From NCBI RefSeq assembly GCF_900104185.1, contig NZ_FNIZ01000002.1, positions 234,511 through 298,510 of the forward strand: a DNA stretch of 64,000 bases, in the 5' to 3' direction. This document shows positions 43,200 to 51,906 of this stretch, piece by piece. Every line of letters begins with the position of its first letter. Within the stretch, counting starts at the first letter, position 1. This DNA is from Halobacillus aidingensis (GTDB lineage Bacteria > Bacillota > Bacilli > Bacillales > Halobacillaceae). The translations under genes and the position numbers were made by a program. The notes under the pieces are model-generated. The model was not told where the DNA came from and did no database searches. It was given only the letters and a program-made list of their open reading frames with translations.

Positions 43200-44234
43200 G
43201 TGAAAACATTACCCATCGCGGACTTATTTAAAGATTTCGCCACGAACGAGTGTGAAGGCTCAAGTGAGCTTTATAAACAGTTATCTCTACATATTGCTGA
43301 AGATGAGAAAATCCTGCAACTATGCCGGCATACAAGAGAATCACAACCCGTCCCCAATCTGCTTTTCGGTGCTGTTCATTATTTGCTGCTGAAAGGAAAT
43401 CATCATGAACTGGAAACCTTTTACCCTAGCCTCACGAAATCTCCTGATCTAACTCAAAACCCTTTCCCTTTCTTCCAATCCTTTTGTAAAGAAAATAGAG
43501 AAGCCATCATCACCATACTTGAAACGAAGCGTGTACAGACAAACGAAGTCCGCCGGTGCGCCTATCTCTATCCTGTTTTCTGCACCATCCACGAACAGAC
43601 AAAGAAACCTCTCTCCCTCATAGAGATCGGAACAAGCGCCGGGCTACAATTGCTGTGGGACAAATACAGTTATTCCTATGGAGATCATGAAATTTACGGG
43701 AATCCATCCTCCCTCGTCCAGCTCCATTCGAAAGTAAGGCGAGGCACACTGTCGCCGGAGGTCATGAAATCACCACCTCCCGTGGAAAAACGGATAGGCG
43801 TTGATCTCCATGTCAGTGATTTAACAAAAGAAGAGGATGTTCAATGGCTGAAAGCTCTCATATGGCCGGAGCACGAAGAACGTAGAAGGAACTTTGAAAC
43901 GGCCGTCCGACAGTTTAGAACGTCCCCACCTACAATGATGGAAGGTGATGGAGTGGCCCTGCTTCCGCGCGTTGCTGAGGATATTCCGCATAACTCTACT
44001 CTATGTATCTATCATACTCATGTAGCCAACCAAATGCCTGAGAATGTAAAAGAAGACCTTCTTCAAAAAGTGGAGGAAATAGGACAAGGAAGAGACGTCT
44101 TCCATATTTATAACAATATCCATGACAGAAGAAAGCTTCATGTGGATTCCTATTTGAAGGGAAGCTTTAAGACGCAGACGATCGGTGAAACGGATGGCCA
44201 TGGACGGTGGTTTGATTGGGAACTGCAGAATTAG
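43200..44234 (+). CDS. DUF2332 family protein
   Basis: Cytosolic protein of 344 residues belonging to DUF2332: VPNLLFGAVHYLLLKG, a LIEIGTSAGLQLLWDKYSY motif like the glycine loop of methyltransferases, and a GVDLHVSDLTKEEDVQWLKALIWPEH block. The family probably binds a nucleotide or SAM-like ligand; no reaction is known. GTG start at 43200 is chosen because AGGAGG ends seven bases before it and the length then fits the family. The next gene starts 33 bases on. Confidence 0.83.
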   Translation: MKTLPIADLFKDFATNECEGSSELYKQLSLHIAEDEKILQLCRHTRESQPVPNLLFGAVHYLLLKGNHHELETFYPSLTKSPDLTQNPFPFFQSFCKENREAIITILETKRVQTNEVRRCAYLYPVFCTIHEQTKKPLSLIEIGTSAGLQLLWDKYSYSYGDHEIYGNPSSLVQLHSKVRRGTLSPEVMKSPPPVEKRIGVDLHVSDLTKEEDVQWLKALIWPEHEERRRNFETAVRQFRTSPPTMMEGDGVALLPRVAEDIPHNSTLCIYHTHVANQMPENVKEDLLQKVEEIGQGRDVFHIYNNIHDRRKLHVDSYLKGSFKTQTIGETDGHGRWFDWELQN

Positions 44235-44266
44235 GAGGAGTGCAATGTGATAAGAGGAGTACATGT

Positions 44267-45028
44267 ATGAATATTGTTGATTTAGGCGCACCATTTGCAG
44301 CAGGGAATACAGCAGAGGTGTATCTTTTTAAAAACAAGGTTGTCAAAATATTCAAAGAGTATTTGCCGGATTCGGAAGCTGTGAACGAGGCTCAAAAACA
44401 GAAGTATGCTCATTACTGCGGGCTTTTTGTGCCAAAGGTTCTTGAAGTCACAAAAGTAGATGGCAGACAAGCGCTGATCATGGAATATGTTCAGGGCGAA
44501 ACGGTGGGCCATCTCATCTCCCAACACCCGGAACAGGTGGAGTATTATATGAATCTTTCTATAGATTTACAGCAAAACATTCATGAGCACGAAGCACACT
44601 CTATGGAATCTATGCAAGAGAAACTGAGTCGACAAATAAAAGAAGCCCCTCGTTTGGAATTCAGTCTGAAAAAGGAATTATTGGGTCAGTTGAATGCCAT
44701 GACATATGAGAAGAAACTCTGTCATGGGGACTTTCATTTTTTTAATTTGATTCAATCAGGGAATGAAGCTGCTGTCATCGATTGGGTGGATGCAAGTGCA
44801 GGGGATATTCGCGCTGATATTTATAGAACGTACCTTTTATATTCACAAGTTTCAATAAAATGGGCAGAAATGTACATTGAGCTGTATTGTAAGAAAACTG
44901 GCCTCTCCAAAGATGAAATTTTCCGATGGGCGCCAATTATTGCTGCCGCAAGATTGTCTGAATCAGTATCTGCTGAAGAAGGCAGCAGGTTAGTGGAACT
45001 TGTCAATCACTATTACGATCGATTATAA
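44267..45028 (+). CDS. Aminoglycoside phosphotransferase (APH) family kinase
   Basis: Protein-kinase-fold phosphotransferase of 253 residues. Catalytic loop CHGDFHFFN (Asp155, Asn160) and IDWVDAS metal-binding Asp172 are present; the N-terminal lobe has VYLFKNKVVKIFK with the ATP lysine. It need not be an antibiotic-resistance enzyme: relatives phosphorylate many small substrates. Start at 44267 with GAGGAG upstream. Likely co-transcribed with the DUF2332 gene; no functional link to the thiazole peptide cluster next to it is evident. Confidence 0.85.
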   Translation: MNIVDLGAPFAAGNTAEVYLFKNKVVKIFKEYLPDSEAVNEAQKQKYAHYCGLFVPKVLEVTKVDGRQALIMEYVQGETVGHLISQHPEQVEYYMNLSIDLQQNIHEHEAHSMESMQEKLSRQIKEAPRLEFSLKKELLGQLNAMTYEKKLCHGDFHFFNLIQSGNEAAVIDWVDASAGDIRADIYRTYLLYSQVSIKWAEMYIELYCKKTGLSKDEIFRWAPIIAAARLSESVSAEEGSRLVELVNHYYDRL

Positions 45029-45213
45029 ATGGTATTTTGAATGATCTTTCATCACCTTCTGCCGCCACTTTGTTATCACTTTAACAGGGTGGGGGCAGGC
45101 ACCGGCCACTTTCCTGAACAGTAACAATATATAGGCTTTCTTCATACGTTGTTGTGAACGTAGTGCTTTTTGTTTTTTGTGCACAAAGGATGGAATGATG
45201 GAGGGGAAACAAA

Positions 45214-45504
45214 GTGAATGAGTTTCAAAATCAAATTCAAAACTTAGACGTCGGTGAATATCGGGCTCAACAGTTGGTCCCGAGTCAGCAGCAGGAAGTT
45301 TATTCGAATGACGCACGTCTGTGTGTGGGGCTTGGGTTCGGAATCGGAGGATGTTTCGGCTGTTTCAGTTGCTTTGGTTGTGGCGGATGTGGAGGCTGCG
45401 CCCGTTGCGCGGGATGTGGCGGTTGTGCGCGCTGTGCGGGATGCGGCGGCTGCGCTCGTTGTGCAGGATGCGCCCGTTGTGGGGGTCGCTGCGGAGGACG
45501 CTGA
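45214..45504 (+). CDS. Heterocycloanthracin/sonorensin-like thiazole peptide precursor
   Basis: Ribosomal precursor of a thiazole-rich (TOMM) peptide, 96 residues. The leader (about 1-36) is polar and Gln-rich, MNEFQNQIQNLDVGEY..., ending NDARLC. The core (about 47-96) has 16 cysteines: 14 consecutive Cys-X-X triplets followed by two CGGR units; Cys37 makes 17. The core holds one Ser and no Thr. Residues between cysteines are Gly, Ala, Arg, with Phe in the first three. The nonapeptide CGGCARCAG occurs three times in tandem. GTG start at 45214 with GGAGGGG upstream. The maturation enzymes follow on the same strand. Product activity is predicted to be antibacterial by analogy with sonorensin. 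Confidence 0.9.
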   Translation: MNEFQNQIQNLDVGEYRAQQLVPSQQQEVYSNDARLCVGLGFGIGGCFGCFSCFGCGGCGGCARCAGCGGCARCAGCGGCARCAGCARCGGRCGGR

Positions 45505-45542
45505 TCCATCGACCCGGACGGATATAATAAAAGAGAATGCTC

Positions 45543-45575
45543 ACCCCTGTTGGATATTCCGACAGGGGTTCTTCC
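45543..45575 (+). terminator. Hairpin between precursor and maturation genes
   Basis: ACCCCTGT / ACAGGGGT stem followed by only a short, interrupted T stretch (TCTTCC), so probably a partial terminator or mRNA stabiliser in the 150-base gap. Confidence 0.55.
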
Positions 45576-45654
45576 GTGTTGTCCACGCATAACTCCGGTG
45601 TCGGCATACATAAAATCGGTTAGGAAGTCACCTTAGCGGGCAAGGAGGAACGTC

Positions 45655-47586
45655 ATGACAAAGGTCCAACCTTCCATGTGCTTGAAAGTCAAAAAGGGCA
45701 CGTTTTTTATGCCGGAGACCGATCGTGTTTATTTCAGAAACAATGCGGGTTCTTTCCGTATGGAAGGCCCGATGATCCAGCAATGGATTGAAAAACTCAT
45801 CCCGATGCTGAACGGAAGTCATTCTATGGAAAGTCTGACAGACGGCCTACCGAATCCTTATCGCGAACGGCTTTATGAAATTATCGACACCCTTTATCAG
45901 AATGGATTCCTTTTAGATGTCAGTCAGGTACGGCCTCACGACTTGAGAGAGCAGGTGGTGGGAGCATTCGCGTCTCAAATCGAATACTTAGAAAGTTTCG
46001 TTGCTTCCCCTGCATACCATTTTCAGCAGTTTCGTCAGAAAAAAGTGTTAGCCATCGGTGAGGGGACGATGGTGACCGGGCTTGTTTCCGCTATGCTTCA
46101 ATCTGGGTTGGCGGACGTTTCTGTCTTTCTCACAGGTCCCAAGAAGACAAACGTACACCGGTTATCGGAATTAGAAACAGCAGCCAGAAAAATTGACTCT
46201 GACGTATCGGTGAATATCTTTGTTGAAAAGGAGTCCTTTTCCTGGGCTGAGGAGATCGATTCTTATGATGCGGTTCTCTACGTATCTCAAGAAGGGAAGG
46301 TGGAAGAGCTTCAGAGCATCATGAACCAATGTCTGGAAAAGAAGAAAGGCTTCCTTCCGGCTATGATTCTAGGAGATTATGGAATCGCAGGGCCCTATAT
46401 AGATGAAGCTTCAGACAAAGCTTGGGAATCGGCCTGGCGGAGCCTGCCCCATCATATGAAAAGCGGATCCCCGTCCTTGAATGCTTCGAGTCCTGCTCAA
46501 TCCATGCTTTCCACGATCCTGGTATTTGAACTGTTCAAGAAAATGACAGGAATCAAGGAGCCTCATCAGACCAATCACGTCTATCTGATGAACTTGGAAA
46601 CCCTTGAGGGAAGGTGGCATCCTTTTAAACCGCATCCACTCGCTACAAAGAGTATTTCAACGGAAAAAATGAACCCTGGAGGAGAAGGCTCGACTCAAAA
46701 GAAAGACCAAAACGAATGGCTGTACTATTTTAGTGAGTTAACGGCAAGCCCTTTAGGAATCTTTCATCATTGGGAAGAAAAGGACCTGGAACAGCTCCCT
46801 CTTTCCCAATGTGCCGTTCAAGTGGTCCATGTCCGGACACAGCAGTTGAATCCAGAGATCATTGCCGGTGGGAGAACCCATGAAGAGGCAAGACGGGAAG
46901 CGGCTCTCATGGGGGTGGAAGCGTATGTGAAGCCTCTGAAAAGGGATATCTTACAAAGTTTTGACCCTCATGCAGAGGAACCGCAAACGGTTTCTGAAAA
47001 TACCTTCCACATCGGTGCCGGAGAAACTCGAACAGAAGCCTGCCTCAGGGCTTTGCAAAAAGCGGTTGAAAACGTATGGATGATGCAGGACCATCACAAA
47101 GTCAAAAAAGCAAGAAAGATTACGTTAAACAAGATCGAAGATGAGCATTGCCGCTATTATTGGCAGGTTCTCAAGACGATGGATAAGGAACCGGAACTTG
47201 CCATTTCAGAAGATGGTTTCGGATTTCCTGTGGTGTGGGTGAAAACGCTCAACAGCAAATGGCGGGGGACGATCGCTCTGGATCAGACACTGGCTGTCCG
47301 CGAGGCATTACTCCTTCTCGTCATGGAACAGCAAAATCATGGCCTTCCCTCTGCTTATTCTTTCCTTTCTTGCTCTCAGCTCTATTTTGAAAATGAATCT
47401 CCAGACGTTTTTGACCTTCCTTCTATGGAAGCGGAAGATAATCAAAAGCTCCTTCGTAGTGCAGTCGCGCAGCTCGAAAAACGACGAAACAAACCTTCCT
47501 TCGTCAAAATTTCCATGGATCCTTTCGAGAGGGACGGGATGATCGAGCTTTACGGGGTATGGGTGGATAAGGAGGAAAGCCAATGA
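45655..47586 (+). CDS. Thiazole-containing bacteriocin maturation protein (ThiF/E1-like)
   Basis: First enzyme gene of the cluster, 643 residues, matching the putative thiazole bacteriocin maturation family. Residues 20-95 look like a PqqD/RRE-type winged helix that would bind the precursor leader (DRVYFRNNAGSFRMEGP, LNGSHSMESLTDGL, EIIDTLYQNGFLLD). A Rossmann-like segment starts at 129 (KVLAIGEGTMVTGLVSAML); its glycine loop is atypical and I see no CxxC zinc pair, so adenylation activity is doubtful. The C-terminal part (about 380-640) repeats an alpha-beta pattern. AAGGAGG precedes the ATG. Stop overlaps the next gene by four bases. Confidence 0.85.
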   Translation: MTKVQPSMCLKVKKGTFFMPETDRVYFRNNAGSFRMEGPMIQQWIEKLIPMLNGSHSMESLTDGLPNPYRERLYEIIDTLYQNGFLLDVSQVRPHDLREQVVGAFASQIEYLESFVASPAYHFQQFRQKKVLAIGEGTMVTGLVSAMLQSGLADVSVFLTGPKKTNVHRLSELETAARKIDSDVSVNIFVEKESFSWAEEIDSYDAVLYVSQEGKVEELQSIMNQCLEKKKGFLPAMILGDYGIAGPYIDEASDKAWESAWRSLPHHMKSGSPSLNASSPAQSMLSTILVFELFKKMTGIKEPHQTNHVYLMNLETLEGRWHPFKPHPLATKSISTEKMNPGGEGSTQKKDQNEWLYYFSELTASPLGIFHHWEEKDLEQLPLSQCAVQVVHVRTQQLNPEIIAGGRTHEEARREAALMGVEAYVKPLKRDILQSFDPHAEEPQTVSENTFHIGAGETRTEACLRALQKAVENVWMMQDHHKVKKARKITLNKIEDEHCRYYWQVLKTMDKEPELAISEDGFGFPVVWVKTLNSKWRGTIALDQTLAVREALLLLVMEQQNHGLPSAYSFLSCSQLYFENESPDVFDLPSMEAEDNQKLLRSAVAQLEKRRNKPSFVKISMDPFERDGMIELYGVWVDKEESQ

Positions 47587-49529
47587 GCGCTTTGATTACG
47601 GCGGTAGGCGAAGGCGTTCTGCTTGATTGCGTCGTCAAGGAACTGAAAGCGGATTATGAAGTGGCCTGTATCCCAAGTTTTGAAAAAAAAGTTCCGGATA
47701 ACACGGATTTGCTTGTTGTATTAGAGGACGGCTGGAATCCGGGGACCTCTCTCATGGGAGAAAGAATCGCCAGGGAATATGGCATCGATTGGCTGAGAGG
47801 CTTTGTTGCTTTTGGTGAAGGAGTCATCGGCCCGTTTGTGCGCCCGGGGGATGAGGGATGTTCGCAGTGTGCGGATTTGAGAAGAATCATGACAGCGAGC
47901 GATCGCGAAGACCTCTGGAATATTCAACAGACACTTGTGGAGGATACACGGGCAAGACAGGATGAATGGGTTTCACTGAACGGGGTCATGCAGATGACGT
48001 GCTTTATCAAAAATGAGGTCCAGCGTTGGAGCGAAGGGAAACGCGTCTTAACAGAACAGGCCGTGCATCTGGTCAATATGAAGACATTGGAAAGCTCGCG
48101 TCATCTCTTTTTACCAGATTCCCAATGTTTGTATTGCGGCAGAGTCGTAGAGGATTCCCCTTACCTTGCTGAGGTCCCCATGATGCCGAGTATGAAAATC
48201 ACGGAAGACAGTTACCGAACAAGGTCGATGGAAGATTTAAGCACCTTTCTGACCAAGGATTACCTCGACCCGCGTACAGGAATTCTCAATCATAAAATGA
48301 TCGATTTTGAGACACCGTTCGCTGATGTGATCGTGAATCTTCCGCTCATGAACGGCAATGAAGGATCGGCAGGGAGGACGAATTCCTATGCTGCCAGTGA
48401 AAGGACCGCCATTCTGGAAGGTTTGGAACGCTTTTGTGGAATGGATCCGAAAGGGAAAAGAACGCGTGTGTATGACAGTTACAGCAACCTACGCTCAGCG
48501 CTTAACCCTCTGGATGTCGGTATTCACTCTGATGCACAGTATGCAAAAAAAGATTTTCCTTTCACCCCCTACCATCCGGATAAAAAAATGAACTGGGTGT
48601 GGGGGTATTCGTTATTGCAGGAAAAGCCGATCTTAGTGCCGGAAAGGCTTGCCTATTACAGCATGGACTGCGGGGGCGGGTACATTTTTGAAACCTCCAA
48701 CGGATGTGCCATCGGAGGAAGCAGGGAAGAAGCCGTTTTCCATGGAATCATGGAAGTCCTGGAGCGCGATTCTTTTCTCATGTCCTGGTATGCAGAACTT
48801 CCTCTTCCGCGCATAGATCCATATTCATCCGGTGATCAGGAACTGCATTTGATGATCGACCGGATGAAAGAGGTCGCAGGCTACGACCTTTATTTATATA
48901 ACGCGACGATGGAACACGGCATCCCTTGTATTCTGACCATCATCAAAAACAGAAAGGCGGATTCGGGGGATTTGAACCTGATCTGTGCCGCCGGGGCCCA
49001 CCTGGATCCTGTCAAAGCAGTGAAAAGTGCCGTATTTGAAAGTGTCGGCATGATCGAGCCTTTAAATAAAGAATTCAAAAAGAATAAAGAGACGTTTAGG
49101 AAAATGCTTCACGATTCTTTCCTTGTGAAGAAAATGGATGATCACGGGATGGTGTATGGACTTCCTGAAGCAGAAGAACGCCTCGGCTTTTTGCTGCATC
49201 AGGACCGCCCTCTCCAAACGTTTGAAGAAGCTTTCCATCGGAAGCAGACTCATCCTGATCTGACCGAAGATTTAAAGGAGATTCTGGAAGTTTTGCGAAA
49301 TTTGAATTTGGATGTCATCGTTGTCGACCAGACGACTTCCGAATTAGAAAAGAATGGACTGCACTGCGTCAAAGTTATAATCCCGGGCATGCTGCCGATG
49401 ACTTTCGGACATCACCTCAGGCGTCTTGAAGGGTTGAACAGAGTTTTCGAGGTGCCGAAAAAGCTTGGTTATACTGATCGGAATCTCACTCCAGAGGATC
49501 TTAACCCATATCCGCATCCATTTCCTTGA
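47583..49529 (+). CDS. Fused cyclodehydratase: zinc E1-like domain plus YcaO
   Basis: Forms thiazolines from cysteines of the precursor, using ATP. 648 residues in two parts. The N-terminal half (1-200) is a TOMM C-protein/E1-like domain with CSQC (93-96) and CLYC (182-185), a tetra-cysteine zinc site. Residues 225-648 are a YcaO domain: ASERTAILEGLERFCG (271-286) and SREEAVFHGIMEVLERDSF (380-398) supply the ATP/Mg2+ ligands, and the chain ends NPYPHPFP, the Pro-rich C-terminus required for YcaO catalysis. Overlaps the upstream gene (ATGA). Confidence 0.92.
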   Translation: MSALITAVGEGVLLDCVVKELKADYEVACIPSFEKKVPDNTDLLVVLEDGWNPGTSLMGERIAREYGIDWLRGFVAFGEGVIGPFVRPGDEGCSQCADLRRIMTASDREDLWNIQQTLVEDTRARQDEWVSLNGVMQMTCFIKNEVQRWSEGKRVLTEQAVHLVNMKTLESSRHLFLPDSQCLYCGRVVEDSPYLAEVPMMPSMKITEDSYRTRSMEDLSTFLTKDYLDPRTGILNHKMIDFETPFADVIVNLPLMNGNEGSAGRTNSYAASERTAILEGLERFCGMDPKGKRTRVYDSYSNLRSALNPLDVGIHSDAQYAKKDFPFTPYHPDKKMNWVWGYSLLQEKPILVPERLAYYSMDCGGGYIFETSNGCAIGGSREEAVFHGIMEVLERDSFLMSWYAELPLPRIDPYSSGDQELHLMIDRMKEVAGYDLYLYNATMEHGIPCILTIIKNRKADSGDLNLICAAGAHLDPVKAVKSAVFESVGMIEPLNKEFKKNKETFRKMLHDSFLVKKMDDHGMVYGLPEAEERLGFLLHQDRPLQTFEEAFHRKQTHPDLTEDLKEILEVLRNLNLDVIVVDQTTSELEKNGLHCVKVIIPGMLPMTFGHHLRRLEGLNRVFEVPKKLGYTDRNLTPEDLNPYPHPFP

Positions 49530-49548
49530 TGGCTGAAGGAGGCTTGTG

Positions 49549-51093
49549 ATGGATCTTGACAGGTTCTTGCATGATTTACAATTTCAGAGTGATCGGGTCA
49601 TCCCGGCCGATTGGGAAGCGGCATGGGAGGATGCTCCGCTCCCTTATAAACTCTACGAGCGTTTACAGGAGGTTCCGCTCGACAGTGAAATTCCGCTGTC
49701 GTTACAGGAGGAAGATGATTTAGCTTCAAAGAGTGAACGTACGAGGCTCAGCGCTTTTCTCTGGTACACGTACGGGCTTGCCCGCTACAGTGAAACAGCG
49801 GTTCCCTCAGCAGACGGGTCCCACCCCGAAACCATCCATGCCTTCCGACGGTTCGTCCCTTCGGGGGGAGGATTGTATCCGAGTGAATTGTATATGTATT
49901 TAAAAATGGAAGGGTTTCCGGACGGCGTCTACCATTATGATGCCGCACACCACCGTCTGCTTTTGATTCGTGAGGGGAATTTCGATTTGTATATAACAGA
50001 GGCTCTTGGAAACCGATCTGATCTGTCCGAAGCGAAGGGTGTTCTGTTCGTGACGACGATGTTCTGGAAAAACTTTTTCAAATACAACCACTTCGCCTAT
50101 CGTCTTCAAGGCCTCGATGCAGGGGCACTGCTCGGTCAATGCCGGGAAGTGGGTTCATGTGCGAGGTTTTTTACTAACGTACACTTTCAATTTGTGGATC
50201 GCTCCATCAACCACCTGCTTGGCCTGGATGATGAGGAGGAGAGCATCTATGCCGTTATTCCATTTGCAGATCGGACCTCTTCCTTTTTTAATCCATGGGC
50301 AGCAACTGAAGGGGGCAGAGAAATCCCCGTCGTTCACACGAGCCATTATCAACGTTCAAACAAGGTTCTGGACTTCCCGTACATTAAAAAAATGAACCAG
50401 CATTCCATGTTCGACTCTCCAGCGCAGTTCGGGCTTTTAAAAGAAAAAGAGGAGGTTCGGGATTTTTACCGCAGCCACCCGTTACCGGAAGTTGAACCAT
50501 TGACCTACGACCTGGCTGAAGTCTGCCGGAAGCGGCACTCGCCAGAACTGGACTTTATCAAACAAACGATTCCATTAAAGTATATTGCTATGCTTCTTAA
50601 GGAAACAGTCCAAACATCCCATACAGACCTTTATACAAAAAGTGGTCGATCCTCTCTTTCTATTTATGGATGTTTTCATGGTGTGGAAGGGTTGGCTGAC
50701 GGCGCCTATCGATATCATGCGCGGACCCATTCGTTGATTGAAATACGTCAAGGTGATTTCCGTCTCCCGTTGCAGAAAGCGATGAAAGTCGATAACGTCA
50801 ATCTCCATCAAGTGCCAATCTGTTTTCATATCGTAGGTGAACGAACTCATTACAAAAAGGAACTCGGGTACAGGGGATACCGGATTCAGCAGATGGAAGC
50901 AGGCATGCTCCTTCAAAAATTGTTGTTAACCGCCAGTGCCCTTGGTATGAACGGCCATCCGCTGCTTGGGTATGATGGGAAGGCTTGTGATCAGATGTAT
51001 CAGTTGGAGTGCTCCGGAGAAACGACGCTCATTCAAATTCCTGTTGGTTTTTATCGACCGAAAAGCTGGCTTGTTGGAAATATGCATACTTAA
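49549..51093 (+). CDS. SagB-type dehydrogenase, double nitroreductase domain
   Basis: FMN-dependent oxidase that would convert thiazolines to thiazoles, 514 residues. It contains two SagB/ThcOx-like halves: about 65-270 (RRFVPSGGGLYPSELYMYL, YNHFAYRLQGLDAGALLGQ) and about 330-514 (SGRSSLSIYGCFHGVEGLADGAYRYH, GYRIQQMEAGMLLQKLLLTASALGM). The first half carries the family SGGGLYPSE motif; the second is divergent. ATG at 49549 with AAGGAGG six bases upstream. Last gene of the cluster, followed by a terminator. No exporter or protease gene follows. Confidence 0.9.
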   Translation: MDLDRFLHDLQFQSDRVIPADWEAAWEDAPLPYKLYERLQEVPLDSEIPLSLQEEDDLASKSERTRLSAFLWYTYGLARYSETAVPSADGSHPETIHAFRRFVPSGGGLYPSELYMYLKMEGFPDGVYHYDAAHHRLLLIREGNFDLYITEALGNRSDLSEAKGVLFVTTMFWKNFFKYNHFAYRLQGLDAGALLGQCREVGSCARFFTNVHFQFVDRSINHLLGLDDEEESIYAVIPFADRTSSFFNPWAATEGGREIPVVHTSHYQRSNKVLDFPYIKKMNQHSMFDSPAQFGLLKEKEEVRDFYRSHPLPEVEPLTYDLAEVCRKRHSPELDFIKQTIPLKYIAMLLKETVQTSHTDLYTKSGRSSLSIYGCFHGVEGLADGAYRYHARTHSLIEIRQGDFRLPLQKAMKVDNVNLHQVPICFHIVGERTHYKKELGYRGYRIQQMEAGMLLQKLLLTASALGMNGHPLLGYDGKACDQMYQLECSGETTLIQIPVGFYRPKSWLVGNMHT

Positions 51094-51122
51094 ATATAAA
51101 GAACATGACCCTTTTCACATAG

Positions 51123-51162
51123 AGAAATCTCCTGAAAGATGAATGGGAGATTTCTGTTTTTT
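51123..51162 (+). terminator. Terminator of the thiazole peptide operon
   Basis: AGAAATCTCC / GGGAGATTTCT stem with T tail. Confidence 0.85.
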
Positions 51163-51288
51163 AAATCTGGAAATATAGCGTGAGATCTCCTGTATTTTCT
51201 AGAAAGGCCATGGTCTTTGACCCGAGCAGTTTAGTTGTGAATAGCAGGGGAGGCAGCTAGAATAATAGGGAAGAAGGGAGATGTTCAT

Positions 51289-51747
51289 ATGAATGAAGAA
51301 CAGCTGTTTGAACAAATCAACTTGGTAAGACAAGCAACATTAAAGATATTGGAAAGTGTCACAGAGGAAGAGGCAGATGAACAACCAGAAGGATTCAAAA
51401 ACACGATCCGCTGGAACCTCGGACACATATACGTTGTGCAAAACTCATTGCTGGCTAAGTTTGGAGGTAAAACTATTGAAACCCCATCCCGTTACATAGA
51501 GTTGTTCGCACCAGGAACAAAACCAGCTGATTGGCAGGGGGAGGTTCCTTCTCTTGATGAGCTGAAGCAAGTGCTTCAGGAGCAGCCGGTGCAACTGAAG
51601 GAATTACTGACTGGACAGTTGGAAGACGAAGCGGCACAAGCTTTCTTATCTTTGCCAACGGTAGGAGAAATCCTTAACTTCACCTTATACCATGAAGGAG
51701 TCCATACCGGTACAGTGAAAGCATTGAAAGAAAAGGTAGCCACATGA
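51289..51747 (+). CDS. DinB family protein
   Basis: Four-helix-bundle protein of 152 residues, likely metal-dependent, of the DinB/YfiT superfamily: MNEEQLFEQINLVRQATLKILESV, NTIRWNLGHIYVVQNSLL (metal His) and EILNFTLYHEGVHTGTVKALK (two further His). Relatives are thiol transferases or hydrolases using bacillithiol; substrate unknown. ATG with GAAGGGAG upstream, monocistronic. Confidence 0.85.
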   Translation: MNEEQLFEQINLVRQATLKILESVTEEEADEQPEGFKNTIRWNLGHIYVVQNSLLAKFGGKTIETPSRYIELFAPGTKPADWQGEVPSLDELKQVLQEQPVQLKELLTGQLEDEAAQAFLSLPTVGEILNFTLYHEGVHTGTVKALKEKVAT

Positions 51748-51758
51748 ATGATGGGGGG

Positions 51759-51790
51759 AAGCTGACTAGATGTACTAGTCAGCTTTTTTT
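51759..51790 (+). terminator. Terminator of the DinB gene
   Basis: AAGCTGACTAG / CTAGTCAGCTT stem and seven T. Confidence 0.9.
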
Positions 51791-51860
51791 GATATCTATT
51801 CTTTTTTATGGCGCCCCGTATGTAGAGAACCCATTCCTACTTAGGGAGGGTGTTGAAAAG

Positions 51861-51901
51861 GCAAAAAACGTCTCCATCCTCTATAGAGGACGGAGACGTT
51901 C
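51861..51901 (-). terminator. Terminator of the formaldehyde dehydrogenase gene
   Basis: AACGTCTCC(A/G)TCCTC / GAGGACGGAGACGTT stem; on the minus strand it is followed by TTTTTT. Confidence 0.9.
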
Positions 51902-51906
51902 AATCA

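Noticed and set aside
44267-45028. Antibiotic resistance gene
   Set aside because: Only the general APH fold and catalytic motif are visible; nothing identifies an aminoglycoside-modifying subfamily.
45300-45611. Minus-strand ORFs rich in Pro/Gln/Arg opposite the Cys-rich precursor
   Set aside because: Mirror image of the Cys-X-X repeat; the plus-strand ORF has the leader, ribosome site and matching enzymes.
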